A stretch of DNA of 64,000 nt from contig NZ_VMSE01000001.1 in the NCBI RefSeq assembly GCF_009858335.1, positions 186,001-250,000 on the forward strand, in the 5' to 3' direction. The notes under the pieces were generated by a model. The model saw nothing but the letters and a program-made list of their open reading frames with translations, made no database searches and was not told the DNA's origin. Of this stretch, positions 52,641-60,946 are shown piece after piece. Each line of letters begins with the position of its first letter. Positions within the stretch are counted from its first letter, which is position 1. Made by a program: the position numbers and the translations under genes. The stretch is from Methylovorus glucosotrophus (GTDB lineage: Bacteria > Pseudomonadota > Gammaproteobacteria > Burkholderiales > Methylophilaceae).

Positions 52641-53342
52641 TCAATAAGGAAGATCAAACAGCAGGAACTCCGCCTGGCTGGCATGGCCGATGCTCAGGCT
52701 GGCAACGTCCTTGATCTTGAGGGCGTCACCAGTGGTCAGCTTCTGGCCGTTGACTTCCAGTGCGCCTCTGATCAGGTGCAGATAGGCGGTGCGGTTTGGC
52801 TCGATCTGGTAAGTTACGGCGTCATTCGTATCCAGGATGCTGGCGAACATGAGCGCATCCTGATGAATCACGACCGAACCATCGCGGCCGTCAGGCGAGG
52901 CGATCAGGCGCAACTGTCCCTGCTTGCTTTCCACTGGGAAGTGCTTTTCCTCATAGCCAGGGTTAATGTCCTTGGCGCTCGGCTCTATCCAGATCTGCAA
53001 GAAGTGCACGCGCTCGGTTTTTGAGTGGTTGAATTCGCTGTGGCGCACACCGGTGCCTGCGCTCATGCGTTGCACATCGCCATAGCGAATCACCGAGCCA
53101 TTGCCCATGCTGTCTTTATGCTCAAGCGCGCCGCTCAGCACGTAGCTGATAATTTCCATGTCACGGTGGCCGTGAGTGCCAAAGCCCTGGGCAGGCTGTA
53201 CACGGTCTTCATTGATCACCACCAGCGGGCCAAACCCCATCTGCTCGGGATTCCAGTAGTGGCCGAACGAGAAAGAGTGGTTCGATTGCAGCCAACCGTG
53301 GTCTGCTGCGCCGCGTTGCGAATTCTTGAGTAGCTCTAACAT
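52641..53342 (-). CDS. Pirin-family protein (YhhW-like)
   Basis: 233 residues from the ATG at 53342, which has AAAGGAG six bases upstream and gives the length of E. coli YhhW. Bicupin fold with metal-binding residues in FGTHGHRDMEIISYVLSGALEHKDSMGN (two His, one His/Glu further on). YhhW has quercetin 2,3-dioxygenase activity in vitro. Divergent from the LysR gene at 53501; a palindrome lies in the gap. Confidence 0.92.
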   Translation of the reverse strand: MLELLKNSQRGAADHGWLQSNHSFSFGHYWNPEQMGFGPLVVINEDRVQPAQGFGTHGHRDMEIISYVLSGALEHKDSMGNGSVIRYGDVQRMSAGTGVRHSEFNHSKTERVHFLQIWIEPSAKDINPGYEEKHFPVESKQGQLRLIASPDGRDGSVVIHQDALMFASILDTNDAVTYQIEPNRTAYLHLIRGALEVNGQKLTTGDALKIKDVASLSIGHASQAEFLLFDLPY

Positions 53343-53386
53343 GGTGTGCTCCTTTGGGTAATGGTTAATTTGTGATGCAGTTTTTT

Positions 53387-53413
53387 CGAATATCATTAAT
53401 TGCTGGATATTCG
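53387..53413. promoter_or_regulatory. LysR-type palindrome between the pirin and LysR genes
   Basis: Perfect eight-base arms CGAATATC (53387-53394) and GATATTCG (53406-53413) separated by 11 bases, the spacing of classic LysR T-N11-A boxes. It is 45-71 bases upstream of the pirin start and 88-114 bases before the LysR start. A smaller CGAAATTTTCG repeat (53490-53500) abuts the LysR start codon. Confidence 0.55.
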
Positions 53414-53500
53414 CGTTTCGTTTAGCATGGGGGCCAGTATGAACGCGCTTTAATGCGAAGAAAAACGGAAAAATTACCCATATAGGATCGAAATTTTCGA

Positions 53501-54445
53501 ATGTTTAGAATTAGCCTGGATGCCTTGCTGGTACTGGATGCGGTAGATCGCCTTGGATCGTTTGCTGCCGCTGGTGGCGCCTTGTTCAAAGTCCCGTCGA
53601 CGATTTCCTACACCATCAGCAAGCTGGAGCAGGATCTGGGCGTGCAGATTTATGAACGGCAGGGCCCCAAGGTTACGCTGACCAAGGTGGGACTCGAATT
53701 GCTCACGGAGGGGCGCCATCTGATCCGCGCGGCGGAGGAGCTTGAACAGCGGGTCAAGCGCGTGGCTTCTGGCTGGGAGACGGAACTCAATATCGGCATG
53801 GATACCATGTTTTCCACGCGGACCTTGATTCTAGACATTACGGCCTTCTGTGCTATTGCCGGAACACGGATCAAGCTGGTGCAGGAATCCCTGTCCGGGA
53901 CCTGGGAGAGTTTGCTGGAAGGGCGCGTGGACATCCTGATTGGGGCTGCCGGTGAAGGTCCCTCGGGTGGCGGGTATGCCAGGGAAGTACTGGGTATGAC
54001 GGAGTTTGTATTTTGCGTAGCTCCCAGCCATCCACTCGCTGCGATCGATAAGCCTTTGGGCAAAAATGATCTGGCGCCTTATCGAGCCGTGGTGGTGAGC
54101 GATTCGGTGCGACGTCTGGCGCCGCGTACTGTGGGCTTGCTACTGGGGCAGGATACCTTGTCCGTTCCTACCATGCAGGCCAAGCTGGATTATCAGGTGG
54201 CGGGGCTGGGCTTTGGTTTTCTGCCACTTCCTCTTGCGCAACCAGCGCTGGATCAGGGCCTGCTAGTCGCCAGGCAAGTACAGGAGCCGCGCCCGCCAGA
54301 ACCTGTGTGTCTCGCATGGCGCACGGCAGAAGCAGGCGAAGGCCTCAAGTGGTGGATTGCCCGGATGAAAGAATCCCCTGATATCGTGGCGCGCCTGTGG
54401 GCAGATAGCCTACACCAGAGCGCTAACGGTAAAGGTTTCCCCTGA
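53501..54445 (+). CDS. LysR-family regulator, divergent from pirin
   Basis: 314 residues. HTH at about 6-60 (DALLVLDAVDRLGSFAAAGGALFKVPSTISYTISKLEQDLG), with an effector domain from about 90 (LNIGMDTMFSTRTLILDITAFC). The subgroup is that of LysR genes found opposite pirin or related genes in Pseudomonas and Burkholderia. Ends one base before the AraC gene on the other strand. Confidence 0.9.
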   Translation: MFRISLDALLVLDAVDRLGSFAAAGGALFKVPSTISYTISKLEQDLGVQIYERQGPKVTLTKVGLELLTEGRHLIRAAEELEQRVKRVASGWETELNIGMDTMFSTRTLILDITAFCAIAGTRIKLVQESLSGTWESLLEGRVDILIGAAGEGPSGGGYAREVLGMTEFVFCVAPSHPLAAIDKPLGKNDLAPYRAVVVSDSVRRLAPRTVGLLLGQDTLSVPTMQAKLDYQVAGLGFGFLPLPLAQPALDQGLLVARQVQEPRPPEPVCLAWRTAEAGEGLKWWIARMKESPDIVARLWADSLHQSANGKGFP

Positions 54446-55273
54446 TCAAAGCGAATAGTAGCGCCCCGGCGTTACTCCCATTTTTTTGCGGAAGCTGCGG
54501 GTCAGGTGGCTTTGGTCGGCGAATCCGCACAGCGGTGCCACCTCGCTGAGCTTGTGGCCTTGCGCGATCAGTTTGCGGGCCTGAATGACACGGTATATCT
54601 GTAAATACTCATGTGGGGTGATCCCCAGATGTTTTTTGAATTGGCGAATCAGCACAAACGGATTCATGCCGATATGGGCCGCCAGCGCCGGCAACGTAAT
54701 GGCATCACTGAAATATGCGCGCAGGTATTCAATGGCGAAGTTGAGTTTTTTGGGATTAGTCTGCCCCTGCTGCGCGATCTGGGGTGGCAGCTTGATATTG
54801 AGCAGCGCATAGAAAAAGGTCGCGAGATAGCTGGATTTTGCCAGCGCACAATCGTTGCTTTCCATCAGGCTATGCGTGCGCATGAACAGTCGAGTCAGCG
54901 GCTCGAAGGCTAGCAATGGGTTGCTGTAATCCAGCGTTGGTTGGGGCAGCTCCAGCTGCGCGCACAATGCGTCGAGATATTCCGGCGTAAATCGCAACTC
55001 GCGGCAAACCGCGCCACTGGGGGAAATATACGCAGACTCCAGGGAAAATATCTGACCTGCATCCCGGATCACCAGGCAATCAGGGGTCTCAAAATAATAG
55101 CGGCCATTTTGCGAGCTATGCCAGGCGCAGCGTTCGAAGCCGATGATGGCGATTTCTTCATGGAATACTTTTTCCATGCTGATACGCGCACCCGCCGCCA
55201 TGTCATAGCGGTAAAGGTGCAGGCCATCCTGCGCGATATGTGTAAGTTTTGTGTCTGCTGCCTTGCCCATCAT
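54446..55273 (-). CDS. AraC-family regulator
   Basis: 275 residues. A cupin-like N-terminal effector domain (ETPDCLVIRDAGQIFSLESAYISPSG) and two C-terminal HTH motifs (TLPALAAHIGMNPFVLIRQFKKHLGITPHEYLQ and KLSEVAPLCGFADQSHLTRSFRKKMGVTPGRYY). Ligand and targets are unknown; the same-strand genes upstream are the MarR and catalase-like genes, about 170 bases away. Second ATG one codon later possible. Confidence 0.9.
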   Translation of the reverse strand: MMGKAADTKLTHIAQDGLHLYRYDMAAGARISMEKVFHEEIAIIGFERCAWHSSQNGRYYFETPDCLVIRDAGQIFSLESAYISPSGAVCRELRFTPEYLDALCAQLELPQPTLDYSNPLLAFEPLTRLFMRTHSLMESNDCALAKSSYLATFFYALLNIKLPPQIAQQGQTNPKKLNFAIEYLRAYFSDAITLPALAAHIGMNPFVLIRQFKKHLGITPHEYLQIYRVIQARKLIAQGHKLSEVAPLCGFADQSHLTRSFRKKMGVTPGRYYSL

Positions 55274-55443
55274 CCCCCCTGCTGCAGTTCTGGCTACCTG
55301 ATGAAGACGGCACTTTTGCCTTCAGGTAAATCACCACGTTTCAGGATGCCACTCCAGAACATGCCCGCTGGGCATTCCTGTGTGATATGTGTTTCATGTG
55401 CGATTAAATCGCGTGCGATGCAGTTGATTAAAAAAAATCGTGC

Positions 55444-55890
55444 TTATGCCGTCTGGTTCAAGTGATCCCTGAGGCTGTTGAGCTGTAAGCACATTTCTGC
55501 CATTTTTTTATCGCTCAGCCCTGATGCTTCACTGATGCAGGCCATGATGCGGGCGGATTCATGACGTGTCTGCTGACCTTTACCCGTCAGGCTGACCACC
55601 ACTTGGCGTTCGTCATCGGAAGAACGCGCACGGTGGATGTAGCCGGTGGTTTCCATGCGCTTCAGCAAGGGGGTTAATGTCGCCGAATTGAGAGAAAGTG
55701 ACTCGCCGATATCCGAGACGGTTAATCCATCTTGCGTCCATAACACCATGAGCACCAGATACTGCGGATATGTCAGCGACAGGCCTGCCAGCAAAGGACG
55801 GTAAACCCGCGACATGGCCAGCGAGCTGGAATACAGCGCATAACAGAGCAGATTGCTCAGCGTCGGGGTGTCGGTACTACCTTGGGACAC
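55444..55890 (-). CDS. OhrR-like MarR regulator (thiol peroxide sensor)
   Basis: 148 residues from GTG at 55890 with GGAGG nine bases upstream; the longer frame lacks a ribosome site. The start LSNLLCYALYSSSLAMSRVYRPLLAGLSLTYPQYLVLMVLW matches OhrR, whose N-terminal Cys is oxidised by organic hydroperoxides. Winged HTH follows (TVSDIGESLSLNSATLTPLLKRMETTGYIHR). Normally it represses ohr; here it lies 55 bases downstream of a catalase-family peroxidase gene, its likely partner. Confidence 0.88.
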   Translation of the reverse strand: MSQGSTDTPTLSNLLCYALYSSSLAMSRVYRPLLAGLSLTYPQYLVLMVLWTQDGLTVSDIGESLSLNSATLTPLLKRMETTGYIHRARSSDDERQVVVSLTGKGQQTRHESARIMACISEASGLSDKKMAEMCLQLNSLRDHLNQTA

Positions 55891-55945
55891 AGGCTTGCCT
55901 CCTACTCGGAGTCTTGGCAACAAGACCCCGTATGGTTGAACTGGA

Positions 55946-56935
55946 TTACTGCAAGCGGCGGCCAAAACTCACGGCATACGCCCCTGGGCGTGCCAGCAGG
56001 ATGGGGTCATCGCTAGGTTCAATGCCATCGACCAGATTGAGCGGGCTGAACATCACCTGGCGTTCATAGCTCGCTCCGTCTGCCTTGATGTTCTTGATCT
56101 GTAACGTGCCCAGCTCCACCACGCGGCGGGTGTCTGGCCAGGTCACGGTAGCGTCATTCAGCGTATCGCCGGCGTCAGCAATCTGTACTGAAATCTTGTA
56201 GCTGTATGGGCCATTTTTCAGTCTGGCTGGCAGCTCGTTCATCAGGTAATTGGCATCGGCTGCCTTGGCAGCTTCTGGCGAGAGAAATTTCTGACCAGTC
56301 ACCGGCTCGATGCGATAGCGGCCATAGTGGGTTTCGCCCTTGGCATTGATGAACTTGAAGGCATTCACGCCAAAAAACGCCTGGGTGGCAAAACTCTCAG
56401 GCGGCAGCTTGGGCGTAGTGACAAATTTCAGCGCGGCTGGATGGCTGCCCAGGTACTTTTCAATCGTTGTGGGCTTGGTTGTTTCCTTGCCGGAGGCGGC
56501 CACGGCATTCAGCAGACCCAGAAAATCTTCAGGCGTTGCCGAAGGGAAGCCATTTACCGAGATGCATACCAGGTCAGCCAGGCTTTGGTCAGGCAGGTTG
56601 AAGCGAATGGCGATACCCTTGGGAAATGCATTGCCATCGGCATCTGGAATATTCGGTACGCCAGTCGCATCGGAATAACGTACGGTGACAGGGTTGGATG
56701 TGGTGAAAATGCTGGCCTTGGTAATTTCGGCGGCACTGGCGGCTGGCGTGAATACGCCTTCGGCGACAATGCCTTTGGCATGGTTAGCGCGAAACTTGGC
56801 ATGTGGTCCGCCTGATAACTGGGTCAGGGTATCTACCAGTTGTTCGGTGACAGGTTTGGTCGTTTCTTCGGCAAATGCACTGCCGGATAAGCCCGCCAGC
56901 AGGACTAAAAGCAAAGGTTTTAAGGCAATGTTCAT
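55946..56935 (-). CDS. Periplasmic catalase-family peroxidase (SrpA-like)
   Basis: 329 residues from the ATG at 56935 (GGGAG upstream). Signal peptide 1-22 (LLLVLLAGLSGSAFA). Catalase fold in a short form: HAKGIVAEGVFTPAASAAEI with the distal His, RYSDATGVPNIPDADGNAFPKGIAIRF, and the haem-ligand Tyr region GAYAVSFGRRLQ at the very end is only partly typical. Members of this short class act as haem peroxidases in the periplasm. OhrR-like regulator gene follows. Confidence 0.85.
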   Translation of the reverse strand: MNIALKPLLLVLLAGLSGSAFAEETTKPVTEQLVDTLTQLSGGPHAKFRANHAKGIVAEGVFTPAASAAEITKASIFTTSNPVTVRYSDATGVPNIPDADGNAFPKGIAIRFNLPDQSLADLVCISVNGFPSATPEDFLGLLNAVAASGKETTKPTTIEKYLGSHPAALKFVTTPKLPPESFATQAFFGVNAFKFINAKGETHYGRYRIEPVTGQKFLSPEAAKAADANYLMNELPARLKNGPYSYKISVQIADAGDTLNDATVTWPDTRRVVELGTLQIKNIKADGASYERQVMFSPLNLVDGIEPSDDPILLARPGAYAVSFGRRLQ

Positions 56936-57116
56936 GGAAGCTCCCAATGATATTTATTTTTACAAAGGGTAGAGGCAACCAACTCAAATGTATTGAATAA
57001 AATTGACTTTGCTCTACCGGGCTAACGCAATGGCGGCTCGCACTGCAGCCTTGCCTGGCACCACGGGTGATCCCGTAAGGTATTGCTGAGCATGAGTATT
57101 ACGCGATATGGCAGAT

Positions 57117-57140
57117 TGATCAATTTTGTTTATTTGATCA
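57117..57140. promoter_or_regulatory. TGATCAA / TTGATCA inverted repeat upstream of the peroxidase gene
   Basis: Perfect seven-base arms TGATCAA (57117-57123) and TTGATCA (57134-57140) with a ten-base AT-rich spacer, about 180 bases before the peroxidase start at 56935 and 47 bases beyond the 3' end of the EAL gene. A candidate regulator site; it does not look like the known OhrR operator (TACAATT type). Confidence 0.3.
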
Positions 57141-57186
57141 GTCCATTTGAAAAGTAAAACGCAGCCACGGGATATGGGTGCGGGTG

Positions 57187-57990
57187 CTATCTCCTGCTAT
57201 CCCGAACCCGGCGCGATTTGACCAAGGGCCAGACCTCGTCAGGAACTGTAGGCAGACATTCAAAGCCGGGTTTTGCGAAGAAATACCCCTGGAACAAGGT
57301 CACGCCTTCGTCGGCCAGGGTAAGACATTCTTCTCGGACTTCAATCCCTTCTGCAATCACCTTGATAGACAGCTCGCGGCAAATCGACAGAATGCCGAAT
57401 ACCAGTGCGCGGCGAACGCGGTCCTGGTGGATATTTCGGGTCATCGCCATGTCTAGCTTGATGATGTCCGGTTGCCAGTCAGCGAGCAGGTTGAGCCCGG
57501 CATAGCCCGCCCCAAAGTCATCGATGGCGGTGGTGAAGTTGTGTTTTTTGTATTCAATGAAGATATTGCGCAGGTGCTCGTTGTCGATGACGCGCTCGCC
57601 TTCCGTGACTTCAAACATGATCCTGTCGGTGGGAAAGTTGACTTCGGCCGCGGCTTCCAGCGTGGCGCGTATGCAGGTTTCCGGCTTATAGACGGCATTG
57701 GGCAAAAAATTGATGCTGAGCATGCCCTGCAAATTCAGCTGTTGTGCCAGGTCGATCGCTTTGACTCGTATGGATTGGTCAAACAGGTAGCGGTTTTCAT
57801 CGTTCAACTGGGAAAGAATGCTGGCGGCGCCTTCGTTATTGATGCCGCGCACCAGGGCCTCGTAACCGAAGATACTGCTGTCCGAAATATCTACAATCGG
57901 CTGAAACGCCATGGTGAAGTCGATGCCGAGCTTGGTTTTGTCGCGGCATGCCTTGCAGCCCACCGGAACGAAGTTTTCTAATCTACCCAT
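57187..57990 (-). CDS. EAL-domain c-di-GMP phosphodiesterase
   Basis: 267 residues from the ATG at 57990 with GGAGA upstream; a longer frame lacks a site. Only an EAL domain: YEALVRG near residue 45, LSINFLPN, MFEVTEGERV, AIDDFGAGYAGLNLL, IIKLDMAM, IAEGIE. All metal- and base-positions appear intact, so it should hydrolyse c-di-GMP. The first 25 residues contain VGCKACRDK, a Cys pair of unknown use. Directly downstream of the GGDEF gene at 58092 on the same strand. Confidence 0.9.
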   Translation of the reverse strand: MGRLENFVPVGCKACRDKTKLGIDFTMAFQPIVDISDSSIFGYEALVRGINNEGAASILSQLNDENRYLFDQSIRVKAIDLAQQLNLQGMLSINFLPNAVYKPETCIRATLEAAAEVNFPTDRIMFEVTEGERVIDNEHLRNIFIEYKKHNFTTAIDDFGAGYAGLNLLADWQPDIIKLDMAMTRNIHQDRVRRALVFGILSICRELSIKVIAEGIEVREECLTLADEGVTLFQGYFFAKPGFECLPTVPDEVWPLVKSRRVRDSRR

Positions 57991-58091
57991 GTATCTGTCT
58001 CCAATGCATTGTCTTGCCCAGTCCAATGTCTAATCTAGCATGATTTAAATACAGCTGCCGCACACATTGGAATGGTCGGGGCGGAACACCG

Positions 58092-59918
58092 TCACAGCAG
58101 CGGATATTGTGCCGTAGCGGCAAGCGCACTGTCGTCAAAGCGCTGTACGCGGTTACGCCCCAGGTTTTTGGCCATATACAGCGCACGGTCTGCCTGCTCG
58201 ATCATCATATCCAGTGGCGGGTGCTGAAACTGGCTGCTGGTGATGCCTATGCTGACCGTGAGTTTGATCGGCGTTAAGTCTGGTCCAATGTCGACCATGG
58301 CGGCTTGAATCAGCGTGCGGATTTTTTCGGCAAACAGGCAGCCCTCCTCCAGATTGCTGTTGCCCAGCATGCAGATGAACTCTTCCCCACCATGCCGCGC
58401 CGAGATGTCGTGTATGCGTGAATTATCTTTCAGAATGCCGCCAATAAAGGTCAGTGCCCAGTCGCCTGCGGAATGCCCGTAGGTATCATTCACCGTCTTG
58501 AAATGATCAATGTCGATGAGCATGATGCAGCTTTCGCTGGCATGCCGTTGTGCCCGGGAGTATTCGATATTGGCAGCCTCATAAAAGCCACGACGATTTT
58601 TCAAGCCGGTCAGGAAGTCCGTTGAAGACTGCAGGGTCAGTGTCTTCACCAACTCATCCCGTTCCTGCTCCAGGCCAATACGGGCTTTGATCTGACGGTT
58701 CAAGGTGTTGATGCCTTCCATTACCTCGTCAATTTCTTCCGGCAGATTGTTCGAATGGCTAATTTCCTGATAATGGCCAGCACTGATCGATCTGAGCGCG
58801 TGAGAGGCCTGCATCATCGGAACCACGACCTGTTGATGAATAATGCGCAGTTTCTTGATGGTCAATGCCAGAAAGACCAGCATCAGAATGCTCACCACAC
58901 TGAGAGCAAGCAATGCATCTTGTTTGGCCTTGATCGTACTGGCTTCGGCTTCCGCCAACAGCGCATCCCGCAGGGTCAGAATCGAATCCATCAAGGGCAC
59001 ATAGGTTTTATAGAATGTGTCAGGGCTGGGGAGTGTCTGCAGATTCGTGGATGCTTCGATACTGTCCAGGTAGGCAGTGGCTTCTACAAAATACTCTTCT
59101 TCCATTTTGGCTTTTGCATCGGCAATTTCAGCCGGCAGCGCTGCCACGGCCAAATGAGCGGAAAGGCGCATATGCAACTCTTCAATATGTCCCTTCAGGC
59201 GCTCCAACTTAAGCTGTTCTTTCAGGGTTCTTTCGCGCTTGAAGCTGAGTGAGAGGGTAAGTGCCGATCCTAATTGTCCCGCATATTCGCGCAATGTTGC
59301 AGCCAGACGAGCTTCGGTAATCAGCAGACTGATATCCGATGACGAGATGATGACATCGTTGCTAAGGGTCGTGATCAACGGCCTTATGGTGTTTATAAAG
59401 CCAACCATGCGTTCGATCTGCGCGCTGACTTGCTCATTTCCGCGTTCCTTCAGCGGAAGGCTTGCCAGCCTATCTATCGTTTTCCTCTCTTGCTCGAGTT
59501 CCTGCGCCAGCATGCCAAGCTCACTGATCAGTTTGTTTGGCGTTTTGTTACAGCCTATCGAAGCGCAGAGACGTGCATAAGCGTCATCCGTTTCCTGTCT
59601 CGCAAGCTTCAGAGGTTGTCGCAGTTGGCTGTCATCAGCATCGGCATTTCCAAGAATGGCATTGGTTGGCCCGCGCTCACGCGAGAGTTTTTCTGCATAA
59701 AGCAACAAAAGCTTGAGTTTGACGGTGGACTGATGGGCTGCACTGGCGCGTCTGAACTCCTGCCACTCCACTGTAATTAGAAAGGCGGCGAGGCTGATCA
59801 GTATAAGCAGCGATGAAATGCCGAAAGTAATAAAGCTCTTCATCAGGCTGCTCTTGCCTGCGTGCGGGATGTCATTCGGATCCAGCGTGCTTACCATCGT
59901 GCATGGCCCCATTGCCAT
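58092..59918 (-). CDS. Membrane GGDEF diguanylate cyclase with periplasmic helical sensor and HAMP
   Basis: 608 residues from the ATG at 59918; the ATG at 59843 (MKSFITFG...) is an equally likely start giving 583 residues, and neither has a clear ribosome site. TM1 about 31-50, a roughly 290-residue helical periplasmic domain of the nitrate-sensing-like kind (KLKLLLLYAEKLSRERGPTNAIL), TM2 about 338-357, HAMP, then GGDEF with ARHGGEEF near 507 and an RIHD inhibition site five residues before. Should make c-di-GMP. In tandem with the EAL gene 100 bases downstream. Confidence 0.9.
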   Translation of the reverse strand: MAMGPCTMVSTLDPNDIPHAGKSSLMKSFITFGISSLLILISLAAFLITVEWQEFRRASAAHQSTVKLKLLLLYAEKLSRERGPTNAILGNADADDSQLRQPLKLARQETDDAYARLCASIGCNKTPNKLISELGMLAQELEQERKTIDRLASLPLKERGNEQVSAQIERMVGFINTIRPLITTLSNDVIISSSDISLLITEARLAATLREYAGQLGSALTLSLSFKRERTLKEQLKLERLKGHIEELHMRLSAHLAVAALPAEIADAKAKMEEEYFVEATAYLDSIEASTNLQTLPSPDTFYKTYVPLMDSILTLRDALLAEAEASTIKAKQDALLALSVVSILMLVFLALTIKKLRIIHQQVVVPMMQASHALRSISAGHYQEISHSNNLPEEIDEVMEGINTLNRQIKARIGLEQERDELVKTLTLQSSTDFLTGLKNRRGFYEAANIEYSRAQRHASESCIMLIDIDHFKTVNDTYGHSAGDWALTFIGGILKDNSRIHDISARHGGEEFICMLGNSNLEEGCLFAEKIRTLIQAAMVDIGPDLTPIKLTVSIGITSSQFQHPPLDMMIEQADRALYMAKNLGRNRVQRFDDSALAATAQYPLL

Positions 59919-60112
59919 CTCGAAAGATCACCGTTTCGGAAACGCAATGTTGTTTTTACGATGGCATTGTGGATGAACGGCATGATTTGGCGGCTTTTAG
60001 AGGTTATCTGGCTGACCTGTGGTTTTTATAAACGCTACCAGTACAAACTGGCTGGCTGTGATGATATCGGCATTTTTTGACAGTACTTAAAGCCGGCACG
60101 AGGGCATATTCC

Positions 60113-60138
60113 AAATAAAAAAGGGCCTTACGGCCCTT
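60113..60138 (-). terminator. Rho-independent terminator of the TetR gene
   Basis: On the minus strand, AAGGGCC-type arms (60121-60127 and 60132-60138) with a four-base loop are followed by TTTTTTATTT (60122-60113). It lies 21 bases after the TetR stop codon. Confidence 0.85.
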
Positions 60139-60159
60139 GGAAGTCTTTTTCTGCCTATT

Positions 60160-60795
60160 TCAGCGATTGGCAGTTTCGGGAATCTCCTGCTCGAGCATAT
60201 AGCGGATGATCCTGCGCATCATGGGGATGCTGTGTTGCAGGGAGAGGTCGGGGTTGCGGATCAGCCTAATGGTAAGGCCTTCGAATAACGCTGCCAGCAG
60301 ATTGCAGGCGGTATCCAGCGATTGTTCCGAGAATGTGGTCTCGCGCTGTTGCAATCCTTTTCGAAGATAATTCTTGATGCTTTCCATGGCGGTGGCCTCT
60401 GCCCGCCGGATGATATTGGCGATGCGAGGATTACGCGCAGCCTCGGCCACGATTTCCAGCAGTAACGCCGCATCGGGATCATAAAATGCATCGGCAGCGC
60501 TTTGCTCCACATCTGCCACCAGGGCATCAAAAATATCGCTCTTGCCTCGGCTTTGCTCTATGCGCTCCGGGATCTGCAATATTTTCAGCAGATCATTTTC
60601 CACAATCGCTTCAATGATGGCCTCTTTATTTTCAAAGTAGTGATAAATGTGGCCGACGCTCATGCCGGAGGCTTTGGATAATTGGGACATGCTGGTGCCG
60701 TGAAAACCATGCGCGCGGAAGCATTCCGTGGCGGCCGTCAGCACCTGGTTACGCCTTAGGTCGGCGCGGCTGATGGGGGGCTGGGAAGTGGTCAT
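60160..60795 (-). CDS. TetR-family repressor of the second RND operon
   Basis: 211 residues from the ATG at 60795 with TAGGAG seven bases upstream. HTH in residues 15-60 (QVLTAATECFRAHGFHGTSMSQLSKASGMSVGHIYHYFENKEAI). The C-terminal ligand domain differs from that of the TetR protein at 9202 (less AcrR-like). Divergent from the adaptor gene at 60947; direct repeats lie between them. Likely represses both promoters and responds to a pump substrate. Confidence 0.9.
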   Translation of the reverse strand: MTTSQPPISRADLRRNQVLTAATECFRAHGFHGTSMSQLSKASGMSVGHIYHYFENKEAIIEAIVENDLLKILQIPERIEQSRGKSDIFDALVADVEQSAADAFYDPDAALLLEIVAEAARNPRIANIIRRAEATAMESIKNYLRKGLQQRETTFSEQSLDTACNLLAALFEGLTIRLIRNPDLSLQHSIPMMRRIIRYMLEQEIPETANR

Positions 60796-60859
60796 TGCTT
60801 CTCCTAACTTCAAATAACTTCAAAAAATGTAAAAAATTTGCCTTTTGCGTAGTTTATAT

Positions 60860-60891
60860 TAGAATGATCGCTCAATCTAGAATGATTGATC
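60860..60891. promoter_or_regulatory. Direct repeat (18-bp period) between TetR and the second RND operon
   Basis: Two 14-base copies TAGAATGATCGCTC (60860-60873) and TAGAATGATTGATC (60878-60891), 18 bases apart. A TCAATC / GATTGA inverted pair (60872-60877, 60884-60889) overlaps them. The region lies 65 bases from the TetR start and 56 bases from the adaptor start, fitting an operator, but the arrangement differs from the single long palindrome at 9848-9885. Confidence 0.5.
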
Positions 60892-60946
60892 TAAATTTTA
60901 CGTGTTCTGTGCAATTCGTGCCTTCACGGGGTTAAAGGAAAGCCAA

